The translations under genes and the position numbers were made by a program. Source: Aestuariispira ectoiniformans (GTDB taxonomy: Bacteria > Pseudomonadota > Alphaproteobacteria > UBA8366 > Aestuariispiraceae). From it: a stretch of 64,000 nucleotides of DNA. Numbering within the stretch: the stretch's first letter is position 1; each line of letters begins with the position of its first letter. The DNA lies in NCBI RefSeq assembly GCF_025136295.1, contig NZ_CP062788.1, positions 3,985,588 through 4,049,587 on the forward strand, written 5' to 3'. A model generated the notes under the pieces. That model ran no database searches and was not told the DNA's origin. It was given only the letters and a program-made list of their open reading frames with translations. Shown piece after piece: positions 18,380 to 26,618 of this stretch.

Positions 18380-19186
18380 ATGCTTATAGATGCTCGGATT
18401 GCATATGGGGGAACAGATCGGGGAGCATTTCTTCTGAAAAGCGTCATCGGCATTCTGGTTAGCTTGTTTCTTCCGTGCTTGCCGCTTACGGGCGTCGCCA
18501 GGGCGCAATCCCTGACTGTCATGACGGAAGACTATCCGCCGTTGAACTTCCTGAAAGACGGAAAGGCACAAGGCCCTTCGGTCGAGGTAGTCCGCCTGAT
18601 CATGAAAGAGGCCGGTGAGGATGGCACCATCCAGGTTCTCCCCTGGGCCCGTGCCTATATGCTGACTTCCAACCAGGAAAACCACATCCTGTTTTCAATG
18701 ACCCGGATCGAAAGCCGGGAAAAACTGTTCAAATGGGTCGGACCGCTGGCCATCAAACATCACGCCTTTTATCTTTTGCGGGATTCCGGGATTACACTGA
18801 AGAGCCTGGATGACGCCCGTGGCCTGATCATCGGCGTACAGTTGAATGGCGTCGATCAGGATTTCCTGGTCAAGCAACGCTTCACGAATCTGGACGGCAT
18901 CTCGCATTGGCAGCTCAACGCAAGAAAACTGATGTCAGGACGAATAGATGCCTGGCTGGCCAGCACCGTCAGCGCCGACGCTGTGTTGCGTGACCTTCAC
19001 CTGACCGACAGGATAGAAAGAAGTATCCAGGCCTTTGAACGGCCGCTCTATATCGCCTTCAATAAGAACACGGATGACAGTGTCATCAGGAAATGGCAGG
19101 CGGTGCGTGACCGGCTCTATCACGACGGCACGGCCCGTGAGATTTTCATGCGGCACGGCCAGATCGCCCTATTCCCCGCCGACTAG
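18380..19186 (+). CDS. Solo periplasmic solute-binding protein (SBP family 3 type)
   Basis: A signal peptide (LLKSVIGILVSLFLPCLP… ending VARAQ) precedes about 225 residues with LTVMTEDYPPLNFLKDGKAQGPSVEVVRLI and LPWARAYML, the pattern of amino-acid-type binding proteins. No ABC permease or ATPase is nearby, so a sensory or scavenging role is possible. The start is uncertain: ATG 18380 is used here, but GGGGAGC at 18420-18425 points to a start just before the signal peptide, where only a CTG (18434) is in frame. An ATG at 18329 would overlap the hairpins upstream. Confidence 0.75.
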   Translation: MLIDARIAYGGTDRGAFLLKSVIGILVSLFLPCLPLTGVARAQSLTVMTEDYPPLNFLKDGKAQGPSVEVVRLIMKEAGEDGTIQVLPWARAYMLTSNQENHILFSMTRIESREKLFKWVGPLAIKHHAFYLLRDSGITLKSLDDARGLIIGVQLNGVDQDFLVKQRFTNLDGISHWQLNARKLMSGRIDAWLASTVSADAVLRDLHLTDRIERSIQAFERPLYIAFNKNTDDSVIRKWQAVRDRLYHDGTAREIFMRHGQIALFPAD

Positions 19187-19207
19187 CAGGGCCGTTAGGC
19201 CCCTTGC

Positions 19208-19993
19208 CTAAGTCCTCAGCATAATCGCAGAAAGCTGACGGCCATAGTCCGGCTCACCATTCAGGGTAGACCGGCGATAACTGAAGAATGCATCCTCTTC
19301 CGCGCGCGTATCGCGCCGAAGCCAGGCAAAGGATTTCACACCGCAGGCAACGACCGATTTCCCGATAAAGCCGGGAAGGTCGAACATGTGATGTTCCGCC
19401 CGGGCGGATGGTTGGAAAAACCGATCATTGTCGCTGTCCCGATCAACAAAAGCGGCATGGAATTCAGGCCCCACCTCATAGGACTCCGGTGCGATACAGG
19501 GCCCGAGAGCGACGGCAATGCGATCCCGCCTCGCCCCCAGTTTTTCCATGGCACGCAGCGTGTTTTCCGCAACACCGCCCTGCGCACCTTTCCAACCCGC
19601 ATGGGCCGCCCCGATCACACCGGCCTCCCCATCGGAAAAAAGCAACGGCCCGCAATCGGCGGTCAATATTCCCAGAATAACGCCGGGCCGGTCGGTGACC
19701 ATGGCATCGGCTTTGGGGGCGTCCGACCGGTCCCAACCGTCGGTCACGGTTACAACATCTGCGCTGTGTATCTGGTATAATGTCGAAAGCGCCTGCGCCT
19801 CACGGCCAAACCAACCCGCCACACGGGCGCGGTTTTCCTGTATATGGGCAGGATTGTCACTGGAGCCCGGTCCGCAGTTCAGGCCACGATAGAGGCCCTC
19901 GCTGACCCCGCCCGTGCGGGTGAAAAAGCCGTGTTCAACAGACGGTTCCAGTGCCAGACTGGCATCTTTAAGGGGGGCAGGCCCATGTGACAT
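19208..19993 (-). CDS. pgeF: Peptidoglycan editing factor PgeF / multicopper-oxidase-like purine nucleoside phosphorylase
   Basis: This is a YfiH/YlmD family protein of 261 residues. Family motifs are complete: EHGFFTRTGGVSEGLYRGLN, YQIHSADVV, LTADCGPLLF, AAHAGWKGA, ALGPCI. The conserved His and Cys residues bind zinc. Members have been linked both to peptidoglycan precursor quality control and to purine nucleoside phosphorolysis. In related genomes it stands directly beside midA and lgt; here a ceramidase-like gene on the other strand separates them. Confidence 0.92.
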   Translation of the reverse strand: MSHGPAPLKDASLALEPSVEHGFFTRTGGVSEGLYRGLNCGPGSSDNPAHIQENRARVAGWFGREAQALSTLYQIHSADVVTVTDGWDRSDAPKADAMVTDRPGVILGILTADCGPLLFSDGEAGVIGAAHAGWKGAQGGVAENTLRAMEKLGARRDRIAVALGPCIAPESYEVGPEFHAAFVDRDSDNDRFFQPSARAEHHMFDLPGFIGKSVVACGVKSFAWLRRDTRAEEDAFFSYRRSTLNGEPDYGRQLSAIMLRT

Positions 19994-20160
19994 TGATCTT
20001 CATCCCATCCGGTCATTCTTTGCCTGTCACTATGCAAGGCCACCGGGACCGGTTCAATCCAATTGATAAAACCTGCAATGAGACGGCAATCTGTCACATT
20101 GCAGCAACATAGCCCTTCTAGGTTTTAAAAAGCCATATTGCAGAACGCGCGAAAGCAACC

Positions 20161-20811
20161 ATGAACAGCGTTGATATCTATTGTGAGAGACTGGGACCCG
20201 GCCTGCTGGCCGAACCGGTAAACGCCCTCACGAACGGTGCCTTTTTCATTGCCGCCTATTTTGCTTTCCGGTTGGCCAAGGAGCGGGACAAACATTCCCG
20301 CGCACCCTGGATTCTGCTGACACTGATCAGCCTCATTGGCGTTGCGAGCGTCGCCTTTCACACCATGGCTACCCGCCTCACCGGCCTGCTGGACACGGCG
20401 TCCATCGCGATTTTCCTCAGTGGTTATCTCTGGGTCTATTGCCGTCAGGTGATGCGGGCGTCCGTCCCTGTCTGCTGCCTCCATATCGCGATCCTGCTGG
20501 CCGCCCTGGTCGGCGGCATGCAGATCGACAGCGTCCTGAACGGGTCGATGATGTATGCCCCGGCGCTGGTTTATGTTGTCGCCCTTGGCGTCTACCACCG
20601 CCTCAACCGTCAGACGGCCCGCAATGGCCTGTTGCTGACCAGCGGCATCTTCATCATTTCGCTGAGTTTCCGCACAATGGATAACGCGGTTTGCACAAGC
20701 TTTCCACTCGGCACCCATTTCCTCTGGCACTGTCTGAACGCGGTCGCAATGTATCTGGCGATGCGGACGTTGATATTGAGCCTGCCAAGGCCTGCTGAAA
20801 AATCAGCCTAA
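20161..20811 (+). CDS. Ceramidase-like (CREST superfamily) membrane hydrolase
   Basis: This 216-residue, roughly seven-helix membrane protein opens VDIYCERLGPGLLAEPVNAL, the hallmark of bacterial alkaline-ceramidase-like proteins. The candidate zinc-hydrolase set is complete: S63 and H67 in SVAFHTMA, D78 in GLLDTASI, and H186/H190 in GTHFLWH. By homology it would cleave an amide in a lipid, but the substrate here is unknown. It lies alone on the plus strand inside the minus-strand lgt-midA-pgeF block, overlapping the end of midA by 4 bases. Confidence 0.85.
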   Translation: MNSVDIYCERLGPGLLAEPVNALTNGAFFIAAYFAFRLAKERDKHSRAPWILLTLISLIGVASVAFHTMATRLTGLLDTASIAIFLSGYLWVYCRQVMRASVPVCCLHIAILLAALVGGMQIDSVLNGSMMYAPALVYVVALGVYHRLNRQTARNGLLLTSGIFIISLSFRTMDNAVCTSFPLGTHFLWHCLNAVAMYLAMRTLILSLPRPAEKSA

Positions 20812-21866
20812 CCGCGAGTGACAACCAACACCTTGAACAGATCACCCATCTGGTCCTTGGCGGTGAGGCGGTGAAGGGCGCTGTCTATGGCCTCTGCCTG
20901 ATCCGGGTTTGCGGATTTTTTCAGCATTTCCGCGCGCAGTTTGATGCCCAGATGTTCCAGAAACTGCCTTTGCGTCAAAAGCGGCTGCGGGGCGGCCCCG
21001 GCCTCAGAAAAAGCCTTTGCCAATGCCTCGAAATCCACATGGGTGGTCAGATCCGCCTCCCCCGGCGTATCGAGGACCGGGGCGTATTCATGATCGCGAA
21101 CGGCCTGCAAGGTCTCACCGCAGGCGCTTTTCGGATAGCCATAATCGATGAAGATACCAACGCCATTGCGGCTTTGGATACGCGCCCCCATGGACCGGGC
21201 AATGCCGAGGCCAACCGGGCAGAGCTCCGCAATATCGTCGGGCTTTGCCTGCGCCTTCACGGTGTCGGACAAAAGGCCCGTCAGTGGCGTTTCTGCGGTC
21301 GCCAGTCCGAAGGCCAGGTTGTCATCCGCGTCCAGGCCGACCATGCGTTCCCGCCAGCCCTGATCCGTCAGTTGCACCTGGCTCACCGGCAGGGCATCGA
21401 AAAACTCATTAGCGACGATGAAAGGAACGCCGTCATCCGGCACGGTCTCGAAGGTGTCATGCCAGGTCACGGCGTGGCCGGACAGGGTCTTTTCCTGGGC
21501 CTTGCGCAAAGTGGGGCTGGTTTCAACCAGATGAACGGACAGCGCGTCTGCAAAACCCGGCGCCATCCGGGCCGCACGCAGGATATCGGCCATCAATGTG
21601 CCTCGCCCCGGCCCGCATTCGACCAGGATCACCTTTTCAGGTTCTCCAAGCTGCCCCCAACAGTCGGCCAGCCACAACCCGATCATTTCACCGAACATCT
21701 GGCTGATTTCAGGCGCAGTCGTGAAATCCCCCGCGGCCCCCAGCGGGTCCCGCGTCATGTAATAGCCATGTTTGGGATTACCCAAGGCCTCCGCCATGAA
21801 ATCCGCCACACTCAGCGCGCCCTGCAGGCGGATACGCCGCTGCAAATGGTCCAGCAGGTCGGTCAC
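20808..21866 (-). CDS. MidA/NDUFAF7-type SAM-dependent methyltransferase
   Basis: The 352-residue protein belongs to the DUF185 family, whose mitochondrial member methylates an arginine of complex I. Visible features are HGYYMTRDPLGAAGDFTTAPE, EISQMFGEMIGLWL, the SAM loop VECGPGRGTLMADILR, IVANEFFDALPV and IFIDYGYP. Its ATG overlaps the lgt stop by 4 bases, so it is translated after lgt. Confidence 0.92.
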   Translation of the reverse strand: MTDLLDHLQRRIRLQGALSVADFMAEALGNPKHGYYMTRDPLGAAGDFTTAPEISQMFGEMIGLWLADCWGQLGEPEKVILVECGPGRGTLMADILRAARMAPGFADALSVHLVETSPTLRKAQEKTLSGHAVTWHDTFETVPDDGVPFIVANEFFDALPVSQVQLTDQGWRERMVGLDADDNLAFGLATAETPLTGLLSDTVKAQAKPDDIAELCPVGLGIARSMGARIQSRNGVGIFIDYGYPKSACGETLQAVRDHEYAPVLDTPGEADLTTHVDFEALAKAFSEAGAAPQPLLTQRQFLEHLGIKLRAEMLKKSANPDQAEAIDSALHRLTAKDQMGDLFKVLVVTRG

Positions 21867-22669
21867 TTGGCCTCCAGAAGCGGGCGTTTATAGGCCCGCG
21901 CCATCAGAAACAGCCCGAAGAACAACATCGGCAGGGAAAGCCATTGCCCGTAGGTCGTGGCAAAAGGCAGAGCATCAATGAAGACCTCCGGCTCGCGCAC
22001 GGTCTCTCCAATGATACGGCCAATGGCGTAAAGGGCGGTAAAGGCTCCGGTCAGCAGCCCCGGACGATAGCGCGCCTTGCCCCAATGCAGCATCGCCATC
22101 AGGATAAGGAAGGGAATCAGCCCTTCCAGCCCGGCCTCGTAAAGCTGACTCGGGTGCCGCGGCTCAGGACCGGCCCGTGGGAAGATTACCGCCCAGGGCA
22201 CATCCGTCACGCGGCCCCAAAGCTCCTGATTGATGAAGTTTGCAATACGGCCGAAGAAAAGGCCAACCGGGGCTACCACCGACACCAGATCCGACAGATA
22301 AAAAACGCTGAAGCCATATTTTCGGGCGAATAAAATCATCGCCACGATCACGCCGATCAACCCACCATGGAAGGCCATACCGCCCTCCCAGACCTTTAGA
22401 ATTTCTATCGGATTGGAAAGGTAATAGCTGGGATAATAAAACAGCACATGGCCCAGGCGGCCGCCGATGATCACGCCGACCACGGCCCAGACCATGAAAT
22501 CGTCCACATGTTTGGGCGTGATCACATTAGGCGCGCTTTTCGCCACACGCATGGCATACCACCAGCCGAAAACCAGCCCGGTAATATAGGCCAGCGCATA
22601 CCAGCGAATTTGCACAATCCCCAGATCAAGCGCGATCGGGTCGATATCGGGGAACATATAAGGGCCCAT
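21863..22669 (-). CDS. lgt: Phosphatidylglycerol-prolipoprotein diacylglyceryl transferase
   Basis: Lgt attaches diacylglycerol to the lipobox cysteine of prolipoproteins in the inner membrane. The 268-residue, seven-helix protein contains IRWYALAYITG, GGMAFHGGLIG with the essential His, and GRIANFINQELWG with the essential Arg, then HPSQLYEA. It is the first gene of lgt-midA and lies 15 bases downstream of hldD on the same strand. Confidence 0.97.
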   Translation of the reverse strand: MGPYMFPDIDPIALDLGIVQIRWYALAYITGLVFGWWYAMRVAKSAPNVITPKHVDDFMVWAVVGVIIGGRLGHVLFYYPSYYLSNPIEILKVWEGGMAFHGGLIGVIVAMILFARKYGFSVFYLSDLVSVVAPVGLFFGRIANFINQELWGRVTDVPWAVIFPRAGPEPRHPSQLYEAGLEGLIPFLILMAMLHWGKARYRPGLLTGAFTALYAIGRIIGETVREPEVFIDALPFATTYGQWLSLPMLFFGLFLMARAYKRPLLEAK

Positions 22670-22684
22670 AGTGCTTTCCGCCTG

Positions 22685-23668
22685 TTATCGGTATTGGTCT
22701 TCGGACATCAGATAGTTTTTCACATAGTCCGCCACGCCGTCTTCCAGCGAGGTGGAATTGAGGTCCATGCCCATGCCGCGCAGCTTGGTCATGTTGGCCT
22801 CGGTGAAATATTGGTAATGTTTGCGAATGTTTTCAGGCGTTTCGGTGAAATCCAGGTTAACCGGCACGTCCATGGCGGCAAATGTCGCCCGGGCCAGATC
22901 GGCAAAGCTGCGCGCCTTGCCCGCACCGCAGTTGAAGATGCCGCTGACTTCCGGGTTCTGATATAGCCAGATCATAATGTTGACCACATCGCCGACCCAG
23001 ACAAAATCCCGCATCTGGCCGCCGTCTTCATAATCCGGGTGATGGGATTTGAACAGGCGCGCGCCGCCGGTCTCGTTGATCTGCTTAAAGAGCTGCGCCA
23101 CCACCGACTGCTGGCCACCCTTATGATATTCATTGGGGCCGTATACATTGAAGAACTTCAGCCCCGCCCATTGTTTCGGCGCCTTGCCCTGGGCCGCGAG
23201 GCGCACCGCGTTGCAATCCACCACCTTCTTGGACCAGCCATAGGGGTTCAGCGGGCGCAGCGCATCAAGCGCGCCTACCGATTCGTCATCGTCAAACCCA
23301 AGCTCCCCATTGCCATAGGTGGCGGCTGAGGATGCATAGATAAAGCGGCGTCCCTTGGTTTCGCACCAGTGCCAGAGGTCCATGCTGAACTGCACATTGT
23401 TGCGCCAGATATAATCCACATCGGTTTCCGTCGTCGACGAGCAGGCCCCCAGATGGAAGATAACCTTGGTATCGGCCCCTTCCCCGTTCAGCCAGTCCAT
23501 GAGGTCATCGGGATGGACCGCCGCGGCGATGGGATGCTTGGCCACATTCCGCCACTTGTTGCCCTGGCGGAAACGGTCGCAGATCGCAATGGGTCCCAGC
23601 CCCATTTCCTGCAGACTCGCCACCAGATTGGACCCAATAAAGCCAGCGCCGCCGGTTACCAGAATCAT
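22685..23668 (-). CDS. hldD: ADP-L-glycero-D-manno-heptose 6-epimerase
   Basis: HldD (RfaD) makes the heptose of the lipopolysaccharide inner core. The 327-residue extended SDR has the NAD site MILVTGGAGFIGSNLVASL, CDRFRQGNKWRNVAKH, FHLGACSSTTETD, the YxxxK motif NPYGWSKKVVD, and VYGPNEYHKG, which together distinguish it from GalE-type epimerases. It implies a heptose-containing LPS core. It precedes lgt. Confidence 0.95.
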   Translation of the reverse strand: MILVTGGAGFIGSNLVASLQEMGLGPIAICDRFRQGNKWRNVAKHPIAAAVHPDDLMDWLNGEGADTKVIFHLGACSSTTETDVDYIWRNNVQFSMDLWHWCETKGRRFIYASSAATYGNGELGFDDDESVGALDALRPLNPYGWSKKVVDCNAVRLAAQGKAPKQWAGLKFFNVYGPNEYHKGGQQSVVAQLFKQINETGGARLFKSHHPDYEDGGQMRDFVWVGDVVNIMIWLYQNPEVSGIFNCGAGKARSFADLARATFAAMDVPVNLDFTETPENIRKHYQYFTEANMTKLRGMGMDLNSTSLEDGVADYVKNYLMSEDQYR

Positions 23669-23806
23669 GAAACGCCTCGTCGGTCAGAGGATAAGAATAA
23701 CTGTTGTCTCGTCTTATAGGCCGCACCTGCGACAGTCGCAACCGTTGCGCGGGCGGGTTGAAAGGCCTATATGACTTTAAAGACGTAGTGTTTCAAGGAG
23801 GCCCCG

Positions 23807-24103
23807 ATGCAAACCAAGAGCCGGATTTTCGACGATGTCGCTCGCGTCGCCAATGGCGCCGCCGGGGTTTTCTCCGGCATGCGCAGTGAAATCGAAGGTC
23901 TGGTCAAGGACCGGATCGAACGGGTCATGATGGAAATGGACCTGGTCCCGCGTGAGGAATTCGACGCGGTCAAAGCCATGGCTGCCAAGGCCCGCGAGGA
24001 AAACGAACAACTGGCTGCGCGCATCGACGAGCTGGAGCAAAAGCTGGCGAAACCGGCTGCGAAAAAGACCCGCGCCGCCAAGCCGAAACCGGCTTCCGAC
24101 TGA
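23807..24103 (+). CDS. ubiK: UbiK-like ubiquinone biosynthesis accessory factor
   Basis: This 98-residue protein matches the UbiK/YqiC (BMFP) family: SRIFDDVARVANGAAGVFSG, then VPREEFDAVKAMAAKAREEN, a C-terminal coiled coil LAARIDELEQKL, and a Lys/Ala-rich tail. UbiK assists aerobic ubiquinone synthesis and self-associates through the coiled coil. AAGGAGG at 23795-23801 is an ideal ribosome-binding site. The 255-base gap to the next gene contains an isolated perfect DnaA box (24181-24189) and nothing else I can name. Confidence 0.9.
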   Translation: MQTKSRIFDDVARVANGAAGVFSGMRSEIEGLVKDRIERVMMEMDLVPREEFDAVKAMAAKAREENEQLAARIDELEQKLAKPAAKKTRAAKPKPASD

Positions 24104-24359
24104 TTCCATCGTAAAATCAGCAGCTTGCCATGAGCGCCTGTTCCTGCGGGGATGGGCGTTTTGTGTTGCGTGAAATTTCCTGTGGATAACACAAAAAACC
24201 CGTTGTCGGCGATTCAGGCCTATGGCAGACTAGGTCTTGTGTCGCATACATGGTCCGCACACTATATTTCGGGGATATTACAAGAGCGACACAGCCGAGA
24301 CAGCGCGGACCGTACACAGGTGGACCGGTCGTAACTAGACCCAAAAGGGGGATAGCAAG

Positions 24360-24863
24360 ATGTCTTTGGTACAGTTTGAATCCACCATTTCCCAGCCCAA
24401 TCCGCTCGACATTCTGGAAGCCATGTTCCACGCCAATGAATGGCCGTTCGAACGCAGCGAAACAGACGAGATGGTGGTGGAGACCACCGGCGGGTGGTGC
24501 GATTACCGCATGTTCTTTGCCTGGCGCGAAGATTTGCAGGCGCTTTATTATACCTGCGCCTTTGAAATGCGCATCCCGGAGGAAAAACGGGCCGGGCTGG
24601 CCGACCTTCTCGTCTATATCAATGAAAAGATGTGGATGGGCCATTTCGACCTGTGCTCCGACGATGGCACACCGATCTATCGCCAGACCATTCCCACGCG
24701 CGGCCTGCAATCGGTCAGTGTGGAGATGCTCGAAGACATGATGGATATCGCCCTGGCGGAATGCGAACGCTTCTATCCGGCCTTCCAATTCCTGCTCTGG
24801 GGCGGGCATTCTCCAGAGGAAGCCGTCGCTGCCGCTTTGCTGGACTGCGTTGGGGAAGCCTGA
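24360..24863 (+). CDS. YbjN-domain protein
   Basis: The 167-residue protein has the YbjN pattern: NPLDILEAMFHANEWPFERS near the start, ALYYTCAFEMRIPEE, INEKMWMGHFDLCSDDGTPIYR and FQFLLWGGHSPEEAVAAALLD. Enterobacterial YbjN influences stress, motility and virulence, and the fold resembles type III secretion chaperones. The molecular role is unknown. It precedes proC by 56 bases, an arrangement common in alphaproteobacteria. Confidence 0.85.
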   Translation: MSLVQFESTISQPNPLDILEAMFHANEWPFERSETDEMVVETTGGWCDYRMFFAWREDLQALYYTCAFEMRIPEEKRAGLADLLVYINEKMWMGHFDLCSDDGTPIYRQTIPTRGLQSVSVEMLEDMMDIALAECERFYPAFQFLLWGGHSPEEAVAAALLDCVGEA

Positions 24864-24870
24864 CATAGTG

Positions 24871-24910
24871 GCTCCCGTCATCGACCACTTATGAAGTTCG
24901 AATCGGGAGC
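24871..24910 (+). promoter_or_regulatory. Leader hairpin containing the proC ribosome-binding site
   Basis: GCTCCCG (24871-24877) pairs with CGGGAGC (24904-24910) across a 26-base loop. The 3' arm holds GGGAG, the only ribosome-binding site before the proC ATG at 24920. TAAATTTTT follows, so a weak terminator for the upstream gene is an alternative reading. Confidence 0.5.
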
Positions 24911-24919
24911 TAAATTTTT

Positions 24920-25747
24920 ATGACTGTAACCGTTGACCGTCCGCTTGTATTGGTGGGCTGCGGGAAGATGGGCGGGGCCATGCTGGACGGCTGGCTCAAG
25001 AGTGGGATCACCAAGGGCGGGGTCGCGATCATCGACCCTCACAGCGGCGACACATACGCCGCCCCCGAAAATAATGTTCATGCCTATCATCAGGCGTCAG
25101 ACCTGCCGTCGGACCTGAACCCGCAGGTCGTGATTCTGGCGGTCAAACCCCAGATGATGGATGCGGCGATTGCCGACTATAAACGCTTTGCCGGACCGGA
25201 TTGCGTTTTCATCTCCATCGCGGCGGGCAAGACCATCGACTATTTCGAAAAGCATCTGGGTGACAGTGCCGCCATTGTCCGGGCTATGCCGAATACACCG
25301 GCCGCCATCGGTCAGGGCATCACCGTCTGCTGCCCCAACAGCAAGGTCAGCGACGATCAGTTAACGCTGTCCCTGACGCTTCTGAAAGCAGTCGGCGAGG
25401 CCGAATCGGTCACAGATGAGGGCCTGATTGACGCTGTCACCGCCGTTTCCGGCGGCGGTCCGGCTTATGTCTTTCTGATGACCGAATGCCTGGCACAGGC
25501 AGGCGTGGACGCGGGCCTCCCGGCGGAACTGTCGGCGAAACTGGCGCTGCACACGGTTGCAGGCGCGGGACAACTGGCGATCAGCAGCGACGAGCCCCCG
25601 GCCCAGTTGCGCAAGAATGTGACCAGCCCCGGCGGCACCACCCTGGAGGCGCTGAATGTATTGATGCGGGACCAGGATGGCCTGCAACGACTGATGACAG
25701 AAGCAATTGCGGCTGCCACGGCGCGTTCCAAAGAGCTGGCGGGATAA
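24920..25747 (+). CDS. proC: Pyrroline-5-carboxylate reductase
   Basis: ProC performs the last step of proline synthesis with NAD(P)H. The 275-residue protein has the Rossmann start LVLVGCGKMGGAMLDGWL, VILAVKPQMM, AIVRAMPNTPAAIGQG, and the dimer/active-site helix VSGGGPAYVFLMTE followed by LRKNVTSPGGTTLEAL. It ends RSKELAG and is followed by a strong terminator. Confidence 0.97.
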   Translation: MTVTVDRPLVLVGCGKMGGAMLDGWLKSGITKGGVAIIDPHSGDTYAAPENNVHAYHQASDLPSDLNPQVVILAVKPQMMDAAIADYKRFAGPDCVFISIAAGKTIDYFEKHLGDSAAIVRAMPNTPAAIGQGITVCCPNSKVSDDQLTLSLTLLKAVGEAESVTDEGLIDAVTAVSGGGPAYVFLMTECLAQAGVDAGLPAELSAKLALHTVAGAGQLAISSDEPPAQLRKNVTSPGGTTLEALNVLMRDQDGLQRLMTEAIAAATARSKELAG

Positions 25748-25762
25748 ACGCCACCAAACAGA

Positions 25763-25795
25763 AGAAGGTGCGACCGGTCGCGCCTTCTTTTTTTT
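25763..25795 (+). terminator. Rho-independent terminator after proC
   Basis: AGAAGG-T-GCGACC (25763-25775) pairs with GGTCGC-G-CCTTCT (25776-25788), followed by a run of T. Confidence 0.92.
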
Positions 25796-25849
25796 CTGAC
25801 TATACAACCATTTATAGAAATTTTTAAAATTCTGCTCATTAAAGTTTTG

Positions 25850-25910
25850 TTGCATTGCACAAAAACTCTTGACGGCCCGCGCCATAGTTATTAATCTACT
25901 TTTGCTGCAA
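25850..25910 (+). promoter_or_regulatory. Phasin promoter flanked by TGC/GCA palindromes
   Basis: TTGACG (25869-25874) and TAATCT (25892-25897), spaced 17 bases, form a candidate promoter. TTGCATTGCA (25850-25859) lies before it, and the palindrome TTGCTGCAA (25902-25910) lies just after the -10. PhaR-type repressors of phasin genes recognise TGC…GCA sequences, so these are candidate PhaR sites. Confidence 0.45.
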
Positions 25911-25956
25911 CGCAATATGACCCAAACCTGTTGGCGAGAACCGCCGGGAGCGAAGA

Positions 25957-26454
25957 ATGTCCCAAGCGAACCCGTTTTTTGATGTCAAGTCGAACCCGTT
26001 TTTCAACCCGGAACAGAACCCGTTTCTTGATCCGGAAAAAAATCCTTTCATGTCCAAGGATTTCGCAAAGATGATGTCGCCTTTCAAACCGGCGGACGTT
26101 GACATTGATGCGATCATGGGCTCCCAGCGCAAAAACCTGGAAGCTGTTGCCGAAGCCAATAAAAAGGCTTTCGAAGGTGTCCAGGCAGCGATGACCCGCC
26201 AGGCCGAGATCGTACGCAAGGCCATGCAGGACAGCAGCGCCACTTTCAAAGTATTGAGCGAAGCGAAAGAACCGGGTGAACAGGCCGCCAAGCAGGCGGA
26301 GCTGGCCAAGGACGCCCTGGAAAACGCCGTCGCCAATTCCCGCGAGATGTCTGACCTCGTCATGAAGTCACAGCGCGCGGCCTTGGATGTGCTGAGCAAG
26401 CGCGTGGCAGCCAGCCTGGAAGAATTCAAAGGTTATGTAGATAGCGGTAAGTAA
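25957..26454 (+). CDS. Phasin family protein with NPF repeats
   Basis: Phasins coat polyhydroxyalkanoate granules. Residues 60-160 are the amphipathic helical phasin region (NLEAVAEANKKAFEGVQAAM, KDALENAVANSREMSDLVMK). The first 35 residues are unusual: the unit NPFF/NPFL recurs four times (NPFFDVKS, NPFFNPEQ, NPFLDPEK, NPFMSKDF), almost every eighth residue. At 165 residues the length is normal. It has its own promoter region and terminator. Confidence 0.88.
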   Translation: MSQANPFFDVKSNPFFNPEQNPFLDPEKNPFMSKDFAKMMSPFKPADVDIDAIMGSQRKNLEAVAEANKKAFEGVQAAMTRQAEIVRKAMQDSSATFKVLSEAKEPGEQAAKQAELAKDALENAVANSREMSDLVMKSQRAALDVLSKRVAASLEEFKGYVDSGK

Positions 26455-26482
26455 CGGACCCTCGACCCAAGCGACCCGCCTG

Positions 26483-26511
26483 GCCGGCCCCTTAAAGGGC
26501 CGGCTTTTTTT
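26483..26511 (+). terminator. Rho-independent terminator after phasin
   Basis: GCCGGCCC (26483-26490), loop CTTAAA, GGGCCGGC (26497-26504), seven T. Confidence 0.92.
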
Positions 26512-26618
26512 GTCGTCCCCACCCCAGCCCTATCGTCAGGGATTTAGTAAAATCAATAATTTGTAGTAAACTAATCGCAGCAGGCACGCCACAGCATCAA
26601 CAAGATGGAACTGCCGCC

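Noticed and set aside
19189-19211. Overlapping short inverted repeats between the binding-protein gene and pgeF
   Set aside because: GGGCC/GGCCC and TTAGGC/GCCTAA are short, overlap the pgeF stop and lack T tracts.
24181-24189. Perfect DnaA box TGTGGATAA as a possible origin
   Set aside because: It stands alone in a 255-base gap without AT-rich core, CtrA box or further DnaA boxes. A single box is expected occasionally.
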